This document shows, piece by piece, positions 8,628-16,601 of a stretch of 64,000 bases of DNA. The stretch is taken from positions 33,515 through 97,514 of the IMG/VR virus record IMGVR_UViG_3300045921_000146. One strand, 5' to 3'. A program made the translations under genes and the position numbers. The stretch is from a virus. Position 1 is the first letter of the stretch. Each line of letters starts with the position of its first letter. The notes under the pieces were generated by a model. The model was given only the letters and a program-made list of their open reading frames with translations, did not search any database and was not told the origin of the DNA.

Positions 8628-9743
8628 CTACTTTTTTACAAGTCCAGTTAAATCGTTTTTATGGCAAGCATTATAATACTGACATCTACTACCGTACCAA
8701 TTCTCGCATTTACTTGTATCTTTGTAAATGATTTTTTGTTTCATGGCAGAAATAATATTACCCATATCCATAAATACACTATTAATTTCTTCTTGACTTT
8801 TTTCTTGGACCATGACTTGTACCTCTGGCTTAGGGACAATCTTCTCGTCCCATTCTCCACCGCAGCGAATACCCTTAATATCAGCATCACAAGTTTTATG
8901 TCTACCATTACGAACATTACCACAAGATTTACAGGTAGCAACTTTTTCTTTGTTGATATTTTTACAAAGAACTACATACCCAACTAAATTAGTGTTGTAC
9001 TCTGGACCCTTCATACCAGCATAAAGAGTCAACTGTGCGCTATGGTCTATCTGGTCTTGGGTGTAGGGTCTGGCGGCAGTTTTTAAGTCAAAGATGATAG
9101 GTTTATCGTAACCTTCAATCTCTAATATCATATCTATAAAACCTTGAATACTGTCTCCAGTTGAGGGGTCTTTAATAAAAGCTTGAGTTTGAGTAGACAA
9201 GACTTTAGTAATCTTAGGGTAAAATTGTTCTTTAAAGGACTCGATCATATAATACCCTTTACGTTTAAGAGAAAGCCATGAAGCTCTATTAAAGAACATT
9301 TTTTGTGCCGAAGTCATTTTTTTGTACGGATTCTTCTTAATTTTAACAATACCTTCATACAAGCTTACCATATCTTGTCTAAGTTTGTATCCACTTTGAT
9401 TGGCGTTGGCGTAAAGTTTTAAATCTAATGCCCAAGTTTTTAATTGGTCTATGTCTGAATCAGTTAGTAACTCTTTGTCAAAATCTGAGTAGCTATACAC
9501 TACTGCTGGATTATCGAAGAATACTATTTGTTTTCCGAAGTGAAACTGCACATCCATAGCTTTTTCGTATTTTTGAATATAGTTTTGGTCGCCTTTGAGC
9601 ATATGTTCAATAGCTCCGTCTAACGCAGAACCAAAGTGTAAACTAGCACCTTGTTCTGGACCTTGTAACTTTTCGTTATATAACCAATTCCAATAAGTCG
9701 GGCAAGAAATATACGTCTGGCTTTGACTGTAAGAACATTTCAT
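8628..9743 (-). CDS. RecB/Cas4-like PD-(D/E)XK exonuclease
   Basis: 371 residues. The nuclease core is GFIDMILE (Asp204), IIFDLKTA (Asp219, Lys221) and the downstream QLTLYA helix (Gln237), the RecB-family motifs. A zinc-ribbon-like insert CKSCG...CDADIKGIRCGG lies near 265-295, and a Cys-rich end (CENWYGSRCQYYNACH) resembles the Fe-S or zinc closure found in Cas4/AddB-type nucleases. It likely resects DNA ends for the ERF annealing protein beside it. It overlaps the next gene upstream by a few bases. Confidence 0.85.
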   Translation of the reverse strand: MKCSYSQSQTYISCPTYWNWLYNEKLQGPEQGASLHFGSALDGAIEHMLKGDQNYIQKYEKAMDVQFHFGKQIVFFDNPAVVYSYSDFDKELLTDSDIDQLKTWALDLKLYANANQSGYKLRQDMVSLYEGIVKIKKNPYKKMTSAQKMFFNRASWLSLKRKGYYMIESFKEQFYPKITKVLSTQTQAFIKDPSTGDSIQGFIDMILEIEGYDKPIIFDLKTAARPYTQDQIDHSAQLTLYAGMKGPEYNTNLVGYVVLCKNINKEKVATCKSCGNVRNGRHKTCDADIKGIRCGGEWDEKIVPKPEVQVMVQEKSQEEINSVFMDMGNIISAMKQKIIYKDTSKCENWYGSRCQYYNACHKNDLTGLVKK

Positions 9744-9997
9744 AAATTGTAGTCCTTTATATACCTATCATAAATATGCTGCACATGGAGCCTAAAGGCT
9801 TCTGAATGAGCGTGTTTAAGAAAGTATTTTGTTAGTGTTACTAATCTTACTGCTTCTGTAGCGTCCATATTCATAGAATACATCAACTTTGCTCTTAATA
9901 TATCAAATTCTTCTAATAAAGATATGTAATGTCCGTTTTTTTCTAATTTAGCTACTCTTTTACTGTCTATATGTGTCACTTTTTTATCTCTGTCCAT
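9740..9997 (-). CDS. Hypothetical helical protein
   Basis: 85 residues, mostly charged helix-forming sequence (for example KRVAKLEKNGHYISLLEEFDILRAKL), no recognised motif. It overlaps both neighbours, the RecB-like nuclease and the uracil-DNA glycosylase, so it is translated in the same operon. No function can be assigned. Confidence 0.65.
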   Translation of the reverse strand: MDRDKKVTHIDSKRVAKLEKNGHYISLLEEFDILRAKLMYSMNMDATEAVRLVTLTKYFLKHAHSEAFRLHVQHIYDRYIKDYNL

Positions 9998-10472
9998 ATG
10001 CTCTTTTTATTGCATTTTTAATGTCTAATTGAAAATTTTCATAGCTGTTAGCTACTCTACCTAAAAAAGAAGGGTGATAAGTAGGTACTACAAAGTAACC
10101 TTCCAAAGTGGGTCTTGCGACTCCTCTCTCTGTTGTTATTTTGATGTTTTGTCCTAGTAAAGCTTCAGTAGCGACTCTTCCTAGAGTAACTACTACTTCA
10201 GGTTTAATTAAAGCTAGTTCAGCTCTAAGTAGTGGTAGGAATTGTTGTACTTCTGAGTCTGTGGGAGTTCTGTTTTCTGGAGGTCTAAATTTAACTACAT
10301 TAGTAAGGTAGACTTGATCTCGAAATACTCCATAACTCATAAGAGTTTCTAGTAGAATACTACCGGATCTACCTACAAAAGGTTTGCCGCAAATTTCCTC
10401 CTGCTCTCCAGGGGCTTCGCCTACAAATACTATTTTAGACTTAAGATTGCCTTCGCCGTTAATTAGTTTCAT
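9984..10472 (-). CDS. Uracil-DNA glycosylase, family 4-like, lacking the Fe-S cysteines
   Basis: 162 residues. Motif 1 is GEAPGEQEE at 18-26, followed by GKPFVGRSGSIL; motif 2 region is NVVKFRPPENRTPT; motif 3 is PTYHPSFL near the end. These identify the family 4 type that removes uracil from DNA. Family 4 enzymes normally bind a 4Fe-4S cluster through four Cys; here the N-terminal Cys pair is absent, and the two later positions are Phe (KFRPP, QQF). It may protect the phage genome from deamination. The missing cluster suggests a diverged, cluster-free enzyme. Confidence 0.85.
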   Translation of the reverse strand: MKLINGEGNLKSKIVFVGEAPGEQEEICGKPFVGRSGSILLETLMSYGVFRDQVYLTNVVKFRPPENRTPTDSEVQQFLPLLRAELALIKPEVVVTLGRVATEALLGQNIKITTERGVARPTLEGYFVVPTYHPSFLGRVANSYENFQLDIKNAIKRAYGQR

Positions 10473-10698
10473 TTTTGTTTACCTGCTCCAATAAATCTTC
10501 TAAACACATTTTACACGCTTTATGAAATAGTAATTTATCTTTCAGTACAGCTAATTTACTTAATTCTTTTATATCTGGAGATTTGCCCGATGTCAAGTTT
10601 TTTTGTTTTCCGTCCATATTAGCTTGAACCAACATCAATTCTTTTTCGTGCTCGGCAATGTTATTCTTAATAATTTTAATTATTTTAGCCATTTCCAT
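10459..10698 (-). CDS. Hypothetical small helical protein
   Basis: 79 residues, likely a helical hairpin (KIIKIIKNNIAEHEKELMLVQ and a second helix near the C-terminus with two Cys, CKMCLEDLLEQV). Overlaps both neighbours by about 14 bases. No family recognised. Confidence 0.6.
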   Translation of the reverse strand: MEMAKIIKIIKNNIAEHEKELMLVQANMDGKQKNLTSGKSPDIKELSKLAVLKDKLLFHKACKMCLEDLLEQVNKNETN

Positions 10699-11197
10699 AT
10701 AATACCTCTAAAACTTGAGCTTTTTCAGGCCATTTATGTTTTGCTAAAGTTATACATACCTCTTTAAAAAAATTAGACTCTTCCATACTATCTTCGGTAG
10801 GAGCTATATTCAAGGAATAACTTAAAGTTCCTAGCATATAAAAACCGTCCTCGCCCTTGGCGGCGGAAATTATAGAGTGTACGCAAGATTGAAACAAATG
10901 GAAAAAACCCGTCTCCATTGCAGAAAATTTAGCTCCTAACTCTTCTAATATAGCTAAATCTTTAGTTTTTAGGTAGTTTTCACAGTAATGTGAAACTTCT
11001 TTCATAGCGTTTGAGTACGATCTAAATTGAGATTTCTTAAATATACTTAATAAGATAGTAAATCTTTGCTCTGGCGACAGGGACAATAATAATTTGTGGG
11101 CCGCCTCTTCGTAACGACCCTCCTTGTAAGTTTTCATTAAACTATCAAAATCTTCCCTTTTAGTTTTGTTTTTAAGAACTTGTAGTGCCTTATTCAT
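10685..11197 (-). CDS. Hypothetical protein
   Basis: 170 residues, largely alpha-helical, with no catalytic motif visible. The middle contains several hydrophobic helices (FTILLSIF, MLGTLSYSLNI) but no convincing membrane segment. It overlaps the following small gene and is preceded by the Cys-cluster/HTH regulator-like gene with a 4-base overlap. Confidence 0.65.
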   Translation of the reverse strand: MNKALQVLKNKTKREDFDSLMKTYKEGRYEEAAHKLLLSLSPEQRFTILLSIFKKSQFRSYSNAMKEVSHYCENYLKTKDLAILEELGAKFSAMETGFFHLFQSCVHSIISAAKGEDGFYMLGTLSYSLNIAPTEDSMEESNFFKEVCITLAKHKWPEKAQVLEVLYGNG

Positions 11198-12072
11198 TCA
11201 GACCTCAAAACTTCTGGTATAGAGTAAATAATCTCTGTTTTACCTGCAACTTTAACTTTTTTAACAAACTTATGCCAAGTAACGTTATGTTTTTTAAATA
11301 TAGTATTAACTTTTTCGGAAACAGTGCTGGGACTCAGGTTATATAATTTAGAAACTTCTGTCAAAGTTTTTTTATCTACATACATTTTGTTGAGTAAGTC
11401 TAGGTGTTTGGGTTTTAATTGATGACCTTTTTCAGTCAAAAATTTTCTAACTGCCGCAAATTGGCTCAATCTAGTGAGACTAGAGTAGAAAACATAGGTA
11501 GCATCTTTTTGATTATACAACCCTTCTTCTTTAGCTATAGTTGCGAAGTCTTTTTGCAGGTGTAATCTTTTTTTTACTATTCTTTGTTTTTCTTCTGTTA
11601 GTACGTCCCAAGGCACTTCTTGATCTGTTATGGTGGGTATAGTAAAAGAAGGGTTTTCATCTACATGGGGGTCTAAATTTTCTACTAAAACTACTTCTAC
11701 TTCAGGTTTTTTCCACCTATTTATAAAGTCATTAACTTGACTACAAGTTGCAGTACATTTTTTAACGATTGGGCAAGTATCGCAATTAGACAGGTATAAC
11801 TCGTTATCCTTTATTGTGTGCGTTTCTTTAAGCTTTTCTAAGTAGGGGGCGGCTGTTTCAGATTTCCAAGGTAAAGGGCGGCCCATACACTCTTTACCAA
11901 TGCACACAAACCTCTTAGGGCACTCGTCGTAACTTTCTCCGTAGTGAAAGTTAGCCTCTTCTCGAATCTTAGCTAGTACCTTATTCTGGTCGTCGCCAGT
12001 AATAAATTTAGCCCAAGGAGGCTTAGTACACGCCGCAGGTTTGAATTTAATTTTAAAGTCTTTCTCTTTCAT
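11194..12072 (-). CDS. Cys-cluster protein with sigma-region-4-like HTH, putative transcription regulator
   Basis: 292 residues from the ATG at 12072 (TAATG overlap with the transglycosylase stop). Residues about 50-110 carry two Cys groups, CPKRFVCIGKEC and CDTCPIVKKCTATC, suited to binding zinc or an Fe-S cluster. Near the C-terminus (about 215-255) is a helix-turn-helix, LDLLNKMYVDKKTLTEVSKLYNLSPSTVSEKVN, resembling sigma factor region 4 or LuxR-type HTHs. The combination suggests a DNA-binding regulator, perhaps switching phage transcription. I do not recognise a named family. Confidence 0.6.
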   Translation of the reverse strand: MKEKDFKIKFKPAACTKPPWAKFITGDDQNKVLAKIREEANFHYGESYDECPKRFVCIGKECMGRPLPWKSETAAPYLEKLKETHTIKDNELYLSNCDTCPIVKKCTATCSQVNDFINRWKKPEVEVVLVENLDPHVDENPSFTIPTITDQEVPWDVLTEEKQRIVKKRLHLQKDFATIAKEEGLYNQKDATYVFYSSLTRLSQFAAVRKFLTEKGHQLKPKHLDLLNKMYVDKKTLTEVSKLYNLSPSTVSEKVNTIFKKHNVTWHKFVKKVKVAGKTEIIYSIPEVLRSE

Positions 12073-12611
12073 TACAACCAACGCAATACGTCTTTACGGT
12101 ATTTTTCTGCATACTCCTGAGTGCTTGAGTGATATCTGGTCCACCAATATTTTTCTTTGCTACCATAAACTCTTTTGTAGGTTCTAAGTATTTTAATAGT
12201 CTGTTCCACGCTGTACTCTAAATCGTTAATTAATCTGTAAGGGTGTAAGTCATAAGCCACTATAGTCTTGTAATTAATTTGACCTATACCAAAATCTCTA
12301 CAAGTATTACCTTCAAAGTATATTAGTCGCTCTAAACCTTTGTTATCAGGTATGTTTACTTCTACTAGACCTTCAGTACAGTTCTTCGCTTTATGATTGT
12401 AAGTAGATTCTTGCATAAAAATAGCAGAAACTAGAAAAGGGTTTATTTCATAGTGAGCAGCTCTACGCCTAATAATAGAAGCTAATTCTTTAGCATAGTT
12501 TTTATTAATTTTGGGATTATTCTTTAAAATGTGGCAATATACTGGAAATTTTTGGCAATCTTCTGCTTGAAGTAGGCCTACTGTAAATAAGCTGAGTATT
12601 AGATTAAGCAT
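12072..12611 (-). CDS. Exported lytic transglycosylase (SLT lysozyme-like)
   Basis: 179 residues from the ATG at 12611 (GGAG upstream). A signal peptide (MLNLILSLFTVGLLQA) precedes an SLT domain: INPFLVSAIFMQEST with catalytic Glu68, a Cys-bounded insert, then FGIGQINYKTI, the GxGQ-type motif. It would cleave peptidoglycan glycan strands in the periplasm, either for lysis or for envelope remodelling. The signal peptide indicates export by the host Sec system rather than holin release. Confidence 0.85.
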   Translation of the reverse strand: MLNLILSLFTVGLLQAEDCQKFPVYCHILKNNPKINKNYAKELASIIRRRAAHYEINPFLVSAIFMQESTYNHKAKNCTEGLVEVNIPDNKGLERLIYFEGNTCRDFGIGQINYKTIVAYDLHPYRLINDLEYSVEQTIKILRTYKRVYGSKEKYWWTRYHSSTQEYAEKYRKDVLRWL

Positions 12612-13098
12612 AATCACTCCAATCGGGAGCCTTTCTCCCCGTCCATTGAGGGGGTCTAGCGTCAGTGGACCACCTTGCGTTTAAATACAGCTTATAAGCG
12701 TCTGTAACAGGCGAAATTAATTTGAAGTTAAACCCCTTTCCTTGGTGGGCGGCACAGTTAGCAAAGGTCGTCAGAGGGCCTTCTGGTAAGTTTAAGCGCA
12801 TTTCTAGTAGTTGTTTTAATATGTCGTCGCACTTATGCACCTTACCGTATCGAAAAGTATATTCTTCTGACAAAGCCTTGCCATGAAGCCATAGCCAAGT
12901 CCAATTAGCTCTAGTTTCTCGACACCAAACATTTGAAGGGTGGTTCTTATGAGTACTTTTATAGGGAGCTTTTCCGCCATTTTCGTTAATAGCCGTAGAA
13001 AGCATTTGGCAAGTCTCTAAGACCATCTTCACGACTCTTTTGTCGTCGAGACTTATAGCAGCTTTATGAGGGTCGGTGTCCGTAAAAAATATGTTCAT
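12604..13098 (-). CDS. Conserved phage protein (MNIF-DP-AA-DK-VVKM type)
   Basis: 164 residues. The N-terminus MNIFFTDTDPHKAAISLDDKRVVKMVLET, then KNHPSNVWCRETRANWTWLWLHGKALSEEYTFRYGKVHK, is a pattern I have seen in many phage proteins of similar size, sometimes labelled pyrimidine-dimer glycosylase-like. I cannot confirm that label. Conserved His, Trp and Arg residues suggest an enzyme acting on nucleic acid. It overlaps both neighbours. Confidence 0.7.
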   Translation of the reverse strand: MNIFFTDTDPHKAAISLDDKRVVKMVLETCQMLSTAINENGGKAPYKSTHKNHPSNVWCRETRANWTWLWLHGKALSEEYTFRYGKVHKCDDILKQLLEMRLNLPEGPLTTFANCAAHQGKGFNFKLISPVTDAYKLYLNARWSTDARPPQWTGRKAPDWSDYA

Positions 13099-13421
13099 CC
13101 TTCTATTCCATACAGTATTTTAACTGTTGTCAAGTCTTTATCTTTTAAGCTTACAAAGTTAGTATGTTTCCATCCATTACTTTGATTTTGGTCGTCTTTT
13201 TTAATGGGCACTAAGTTCTGCCAAGCCAAGTCTAGGCCTGTTTTATTTTTTATTATTTTAGCTAACTCTTGTTTGCAACCGTTAAAATATTTTCCCCCTA
13301 CAACATAAGTTTTTCCTTTAGTAAAACTTCCCCCATTAAAGCTAATTTCATTACTCTCTGTTTCTAAGCACAAAACTAAATCGCCTCTTTTTAAGTCTAG
13401 TAAATCTTGTAAAGTCATCAT
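13095..13421 (-). CDS. LYG-motif small protein (outlying family member)
   Basis: 108 residues. It begins with a beta-rich segment (LKRGDLVLCLE, then FTKGKTYVVGGKYF) and ends TTVKILYGIEG, the same 'A/V-x-x-LYG' ending shared by the small paralogues at 29.5-32.6 kb, 18.4 kb and 19.4 kb. The 'GD' turn and alternating hydrophobics suggest an SH3- or KOW-like barrel. Function unknown. It overlaps the preceding and following genes. Confidence 0.65.
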   Translation of the reverse strand: MMTLQDLLDLKRGDLVLCLETESNEISFNGGSFTKGKTYVVGGKYFNGCKQELAKIIKNKTGLDLAWQNLVPIKKDDQNQSNGWKHTNFVSLKDKDLTTVKILYGIEG

Positions 13422-13426
13422 CAGTA

Positions 13427-13993
13427 TTATACCTCGTCTGGTATAGTAATAATAGGTATTACTACTTTTTTAGCGTTTTTGCGCCACTTAGTTAAGTATT
13501 GGCCTTTATAGTACCATAAATCAACTTCTCCAAGTATTTCTTCTTCAGTTAAATTTCTACCTAATTGCCTTTCTATTCTCTTAGTAAAAAGAGGGTCGGG
13601 CAGCCTCGATTTATTAGAGGCTATGGGAGGGTATAGCCTGTTAGTGTAGCCACAATGGGTAAGCCCAGTGCCGCCACTTTCAATCGAAACTGCCCAACGC
13701 CAGTAAAGTTCTTGAAATTTATCTTTATCTGACAAAGTATTCATTATTTGATCTTTAGTTTGGTCGTCTGCTTCGTGGTACACTTTACAAAGATTCTCCC
13801 AAGTTTTAAGTAAAGATCCGTCACAATCTAATGCTCCTACTTCATCCACATACAAATTAGAGCCGCACTCTGGACATTTAGCAGTAGCTCGTTTCTTGTT
13901 AAAGTTCTTAGCCTTCTTATGAGGCTTTAGAACTTTAACGGTAACTTGCTGACCGTTAATTTCTTCTATGTATCGACTCAGTTTTTTTCCCAC
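13427..13993 (-). CDS. Zinc-ribbon protein, unknown function
   Basis: 188 residues, apparently starting at GTG 13993. A Lys-rich N-terminus (30 residues) leads into CPECGSNLYVDEVGALDCDGS, a single zinc-knuckle-like group, then a mostly helical region ending in a Lys/Val tail. The Lys-rich start plus zinc ribbon suggests nucleic-acid binding. No family recognised. Confidence 0.6.
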   Translation of the reverse strand: MGKKLSRYIEEINGQQVTVKVLKPHKKAKNFNKKRATAKCPECGSNLYVDEVGALDCDGSLLKTWENLCKVYHEADDQTKDQIMNTLSDKDKFQELYWRWAVSIESGGTGLTHCGYTNRLYPPIASNKSRLPDPLFTKRIERQLGRNLTEEEILGEVDLWYYKGQYLTKWRKNAKKVVIPIITIPDEV

Positions 13994-13998
13994 AACTA

Positions 13999-15393
13999 CT
14001 ACCTACGGACTTTTTTAGTTACTTCAATCTCTGTTTTAGATCCCCAAGACCAATTAAAGTTTTTAGCATAACTTTTTAGCACAGCCCACATAACAGGATA
14101 ACGAGGCTTTTCAATATCTGAAGAAGACTCCCAACATCCGCCGTCAGTTAAATAGATTAAGCCATCGACGTCCATTTTGTTATTTTTAATGTGCTCGAAC
14201 ACTGGAGCAAATCGAGTGCCTCCTCTACCTTTAACTTGAATTTTCTTTCTTGGGTCAAAATCGTAAACAGCTTGGACTTCTGCGTCACACTCAATAACAG
14301 TAACTTTAACATTTAATTTATGGATTCTATCAATTTCAGCGATGAATTGAGCCAACTCTTCGTCATTTACTGAGCCTGAAGTGTCGATAGCGACTGCTAG
14401 GTGCATTACTGGTAATTTTTGTAGTCCTGGGTAAAGGATACCGTACCTACGATTTCTACGTTTTCTGGTAGACTCTACGAGTATTTCAATTTGTCTAGCT
14501 ACAAATCTTTGCAAGTCTTGTCTCCAGTCTTTGGGTACATGATTAAGAGCTTCTATAGCAGCTTGAACATCGGCAGGTAAATTTCCAATAGCTCTCTGGT
14601 CAGTTTGCTCTACAGCCTTATTAACTACTTCTTTTACTTTTGCTGTAATTTCTTCTTCGCTAGCGTTACCTTGGTGCCACATACTATGGTCGTCAAGTAA
14701 CATACCTTGACCTTGACCACTTTGAGGATTTTTTTCATTTTCTTGACACAAAATCTCATAATAGTACTCAGTGTTTTGTCTGTTCTTAACGCCCTTGATC
14801 TGTTTCTTAAGTTCATCAACTAAAAGGCAGCCAGTTTGAATAGCTTTTCCAGCATTAGGATTAGCTATTTTTTTTGTCGGGTCTTTGGGGTCTTGCATTT
14901 CTTTGTCGTGAACTATAGGATTGCCTTCTTTGTCGAAAATTTTAAAATTCTTAGGTAAATTTGGCAAGTACTCATTGATTGCATAATCTGCCGCTTTATT
15001 AAGCGTACTAGCGTTCATAGCATCTTCAATTTTACTACTGATAGATTTAGGATTTTTCTCATCATAAATTTGCGGCTCTAGGTCTCGAAAACGGACAAAA
15101 TGGTTCATAATTACATGGTGACATTCGTGTTTCAATACTTCTACTCTTTCTTTTAATGTCAATGAACAAAAGAAGTAGGGATTAACAATAAGCGCAATCT
15201 GGTCTCCAGACATTTCCGTACCTGGAGGCATAACTCCTAAAGTGGGAATATCAGTAGTGAACATTCTTTTCATATTAAGCATTAAGTTAGCATAAAAAGG
15301 CTCAGAAAATACCAACTCCATCATAGTCTCTTCAAGAACGTCTTGTGGGTCTTGCTTAATGTCTTGTTCTTCTACTTTCTTTTTCTTTGCCAC
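13999..15393 (-). CDS. VWA-like/putative metallopeptidase protein (DUF2201-type)
   Basis: 464 residues, GTG start with GGGAGGA upstream. The N-terminal domain has HECHH at 89-93, a zinc-metallopeptidase-like motif; the C-terminal domain is a von Willebrand A-like fold with the MIDAS start DTSGS at 337-341 and YLTDGG later. This two-part layout is that of DUF2201 proteins, which pair with MoxR AAA+ ATPases; the MoxR gene is directly upstream. Such pairs act as chaperone-like remodelling systems. Its phage substrate is unknown. It has its own promoter at 15422-15450. Confidence 0.82.
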   Translation of the reverse strand: MAKKKKVEEQDIKQDPQDVLEETMMELVFSEPFYANLMLNMKRMFTTDIPTLGVMPPGTEMSGDQIALIVNPYFFCSLTLKERVEVLKHECHHVIMNHFVRFRDLEPQIYDEKNPKSISSKIEDAMNASTLNKAADYAINEYLPNLPKNFKIFDKEGNPIVHDKEMQDPKDPTKKIANPNAGKAIQTGCLLVDELKKQIKGVKNRQNTEYYYEILCQENEKNPQSGQGQGMLLDDHSMWHQGNASEEEITAKVKEVVNKAVEQTDQRAIGNLPADVQAAIEALNHVPKDWRQDLQRFVARQIEILVESTRKRRNRRYGILYPGLQKLPVMHLAVAIDTSGSVNDEELAQFIAEIDRIHKLNVKVTVIECDAEVQAVYDFDPRKKIQVKGRGGTRFAPVFEHIKNNKMDVDGLIYLTDGGCWESSSDIEKPRYPVMWAVLKSYAKNFNWSWGSKTEIEVTKKVRR

Positions 15394-15421
15394 AAATCCT
15401 CCCAGATTGGCATTTTATTTC

Positions 15422-15450
15422 AATATAAACCCTTTTCTAAAAATTGTCAA
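15422..15450 (-). promoter_or_regulatory. Sigma70-type promoter for the VWA gene
   Basis: On the minus strand, TTGACA (15450-15445), a 17-base spacer and TATATT (15427-15422) match the bacterial consensus at 11 of 12 positions. Transcription would start near 15415, about 20 bases before the GTG start. Confidence 0.75.
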
Positions 15451-15454
15451 ATTA

Positions 15455-15474
15455 GGCGGCCACATTAGGCCGCC
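15455..15474 (-). terminator. Hairpin after the MoxR gene, possible terminator
   Basis: GGCGGCC and GGCCGCC form a 7-bp stem with a 6-base loop (ACATTA on +), just after the MoxR stop on the minus strand. The following bases are AT-rich but contain no clean T-run, so termination may be partial. It separates the MoxR gene from the next promoter. Confidence 0.5.
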
Positions 15475-15482
15475 CTCAATAA

Positions 15483-16571
15483 TTAATTAATACCTTCAAT
15501 TTCCAATTTACGAGCATCAGCAAACAATTTAAGAAGTTCTTTGCTTTCTTCAATAACTTTGCGTGCAGACTCTTCCATGTAAAGTTCACGGCACAAGGCG
15601 AAAGCTAAATCTTTGGGGATAGCCAACAAGAATTGTCCCAAATTATCTTTTTCTGAAGCTTCAAACTGTTTACCGTTTTGAGTGTACTGTTGAGCCAACT
15701 CAAGAATAGAGTCGCTAGTATATTTAAGCATATCAATACGACCTCCAGTTTTAGCGTTAGAATACTTTTTAATGCGAGCCTTCACATTTTCAAAATTTTC
15801 CACGACTTCTCTAGCCGTGATAGGTTTGTCTTCGCTTTCCAAAGATTTAAGGTATGCTGTGCCAGCCGTTGTGCCTACAAGTCCGCAAATAAGGTCTCTA
15901 CGCAAGTGGACAGGCAGTTTGGCCTTCATAAGCTTGTCTACAGCCTCCCAAGACCGACGAGAAGGGGTCACGCCAAGGTCGTAGGCTTCCAACTCTCCCT
16001 GAAGCATTGCAGGTTGTTCAGAAATGAACTGCACGATAGAAGGGTCAAAACCTTTCTTTTTTGCGTAAGAAAGCCACTCTGTTTTGGAGGGAGCCAATTT
16101 AATCTGACAAAAGCGATCCAAAAAAGCTCGGTCAGAAATATCTGTTACTACATAGTCTTGGGTAGAAGGGTTGGCCGCAGCAATAACTGACCAACCTTTA
16201 GGCAACTTATATTCGTGAAGGCGTTTATCCAATACCAGTTGAAATACAGCTTGCAATACGTCACGGCGGCCACGGTTGATTTCATCAAGAAAAATAACAC
16301 CTTGCGACTCTGGGTCTGTAGGAAACCAAGTAGGCTGCATGAATTTAGTAGCTACTTTTTCTCCTCGCTCATTGACTTTAAAGTCGGCAAGACCTAACAA
16401 GTCTCCAACGTCTTGAGTACCAAGGCGCAAGTCAACAAAGCCTAGTTGATTTTCGTCGCAATACTGCCGAACAGCTTGAGACTTACCCACTCCATGATGC
16501 CCCCATACCAGTACAGCTACTCCAGTTTCTCGGATGAAAGGCAAGCTTTCTTTAAATTGGTTGATATTCAT
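15483..16571 (-). CDS. MoxR-family AAA+ ATPase
   Basis: 362 residues. Walker A GHHGVGKS at 24-31, Walker B VIFLDEINRG (Asp95-Glu97 region), sensor-1-like IAAANPS, and arginine-finger region DRAFLDRFCQI. This is the AAA_5/MoxR layout. It is immediately upstream of the VWA/DUF2201-type protein, its standard partner. It would use ATP to remodel a protein complex selected by the VWA partner. AGGGAGG precedes the ATG. Confidence 0.88.
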   Translation of the reverse strand: MNINQFKESLPFIRETGVAVLVWGHHGVGKSQAVRQYCDENQLGFVDLRLGTQDVGDLLGLADFKVNERGEKVATKFMQPTWFPTDPESQGVIFLDEINRGRRDVLQAVFQLVLDKRLHEYKLPKGWSVIAAANPSTQDYVVTDISDRAFLDRFCQIKLAPSKTEWLSYAKKKGFDPSIVQFISEQPAMLQGELEAYDLGVTPSRRSWEAVDKLMKAKLPVHLRRDLICGLVGTTAGTAYLKSLESEDKPITAREVVENFENVKARIKKYSNAKTGGRIDMLKYTSDSILELAQQYTQNGKQFEASEKDNLGQFLLAIPKDLAFALCRELYMEESARKVIEESKELLKLFADARKLEIEGIN

Positions 16572-16601
16572 TATTCCTCCCTATTAGTTAATTTTTAATT
16601 A

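Noticed and set aside
15678-16190. Plus-strand open frame of 170 residues
   Set aside because: Antisense to the MoxR ATPase gene, no ribosome site and no protein-like pattern.
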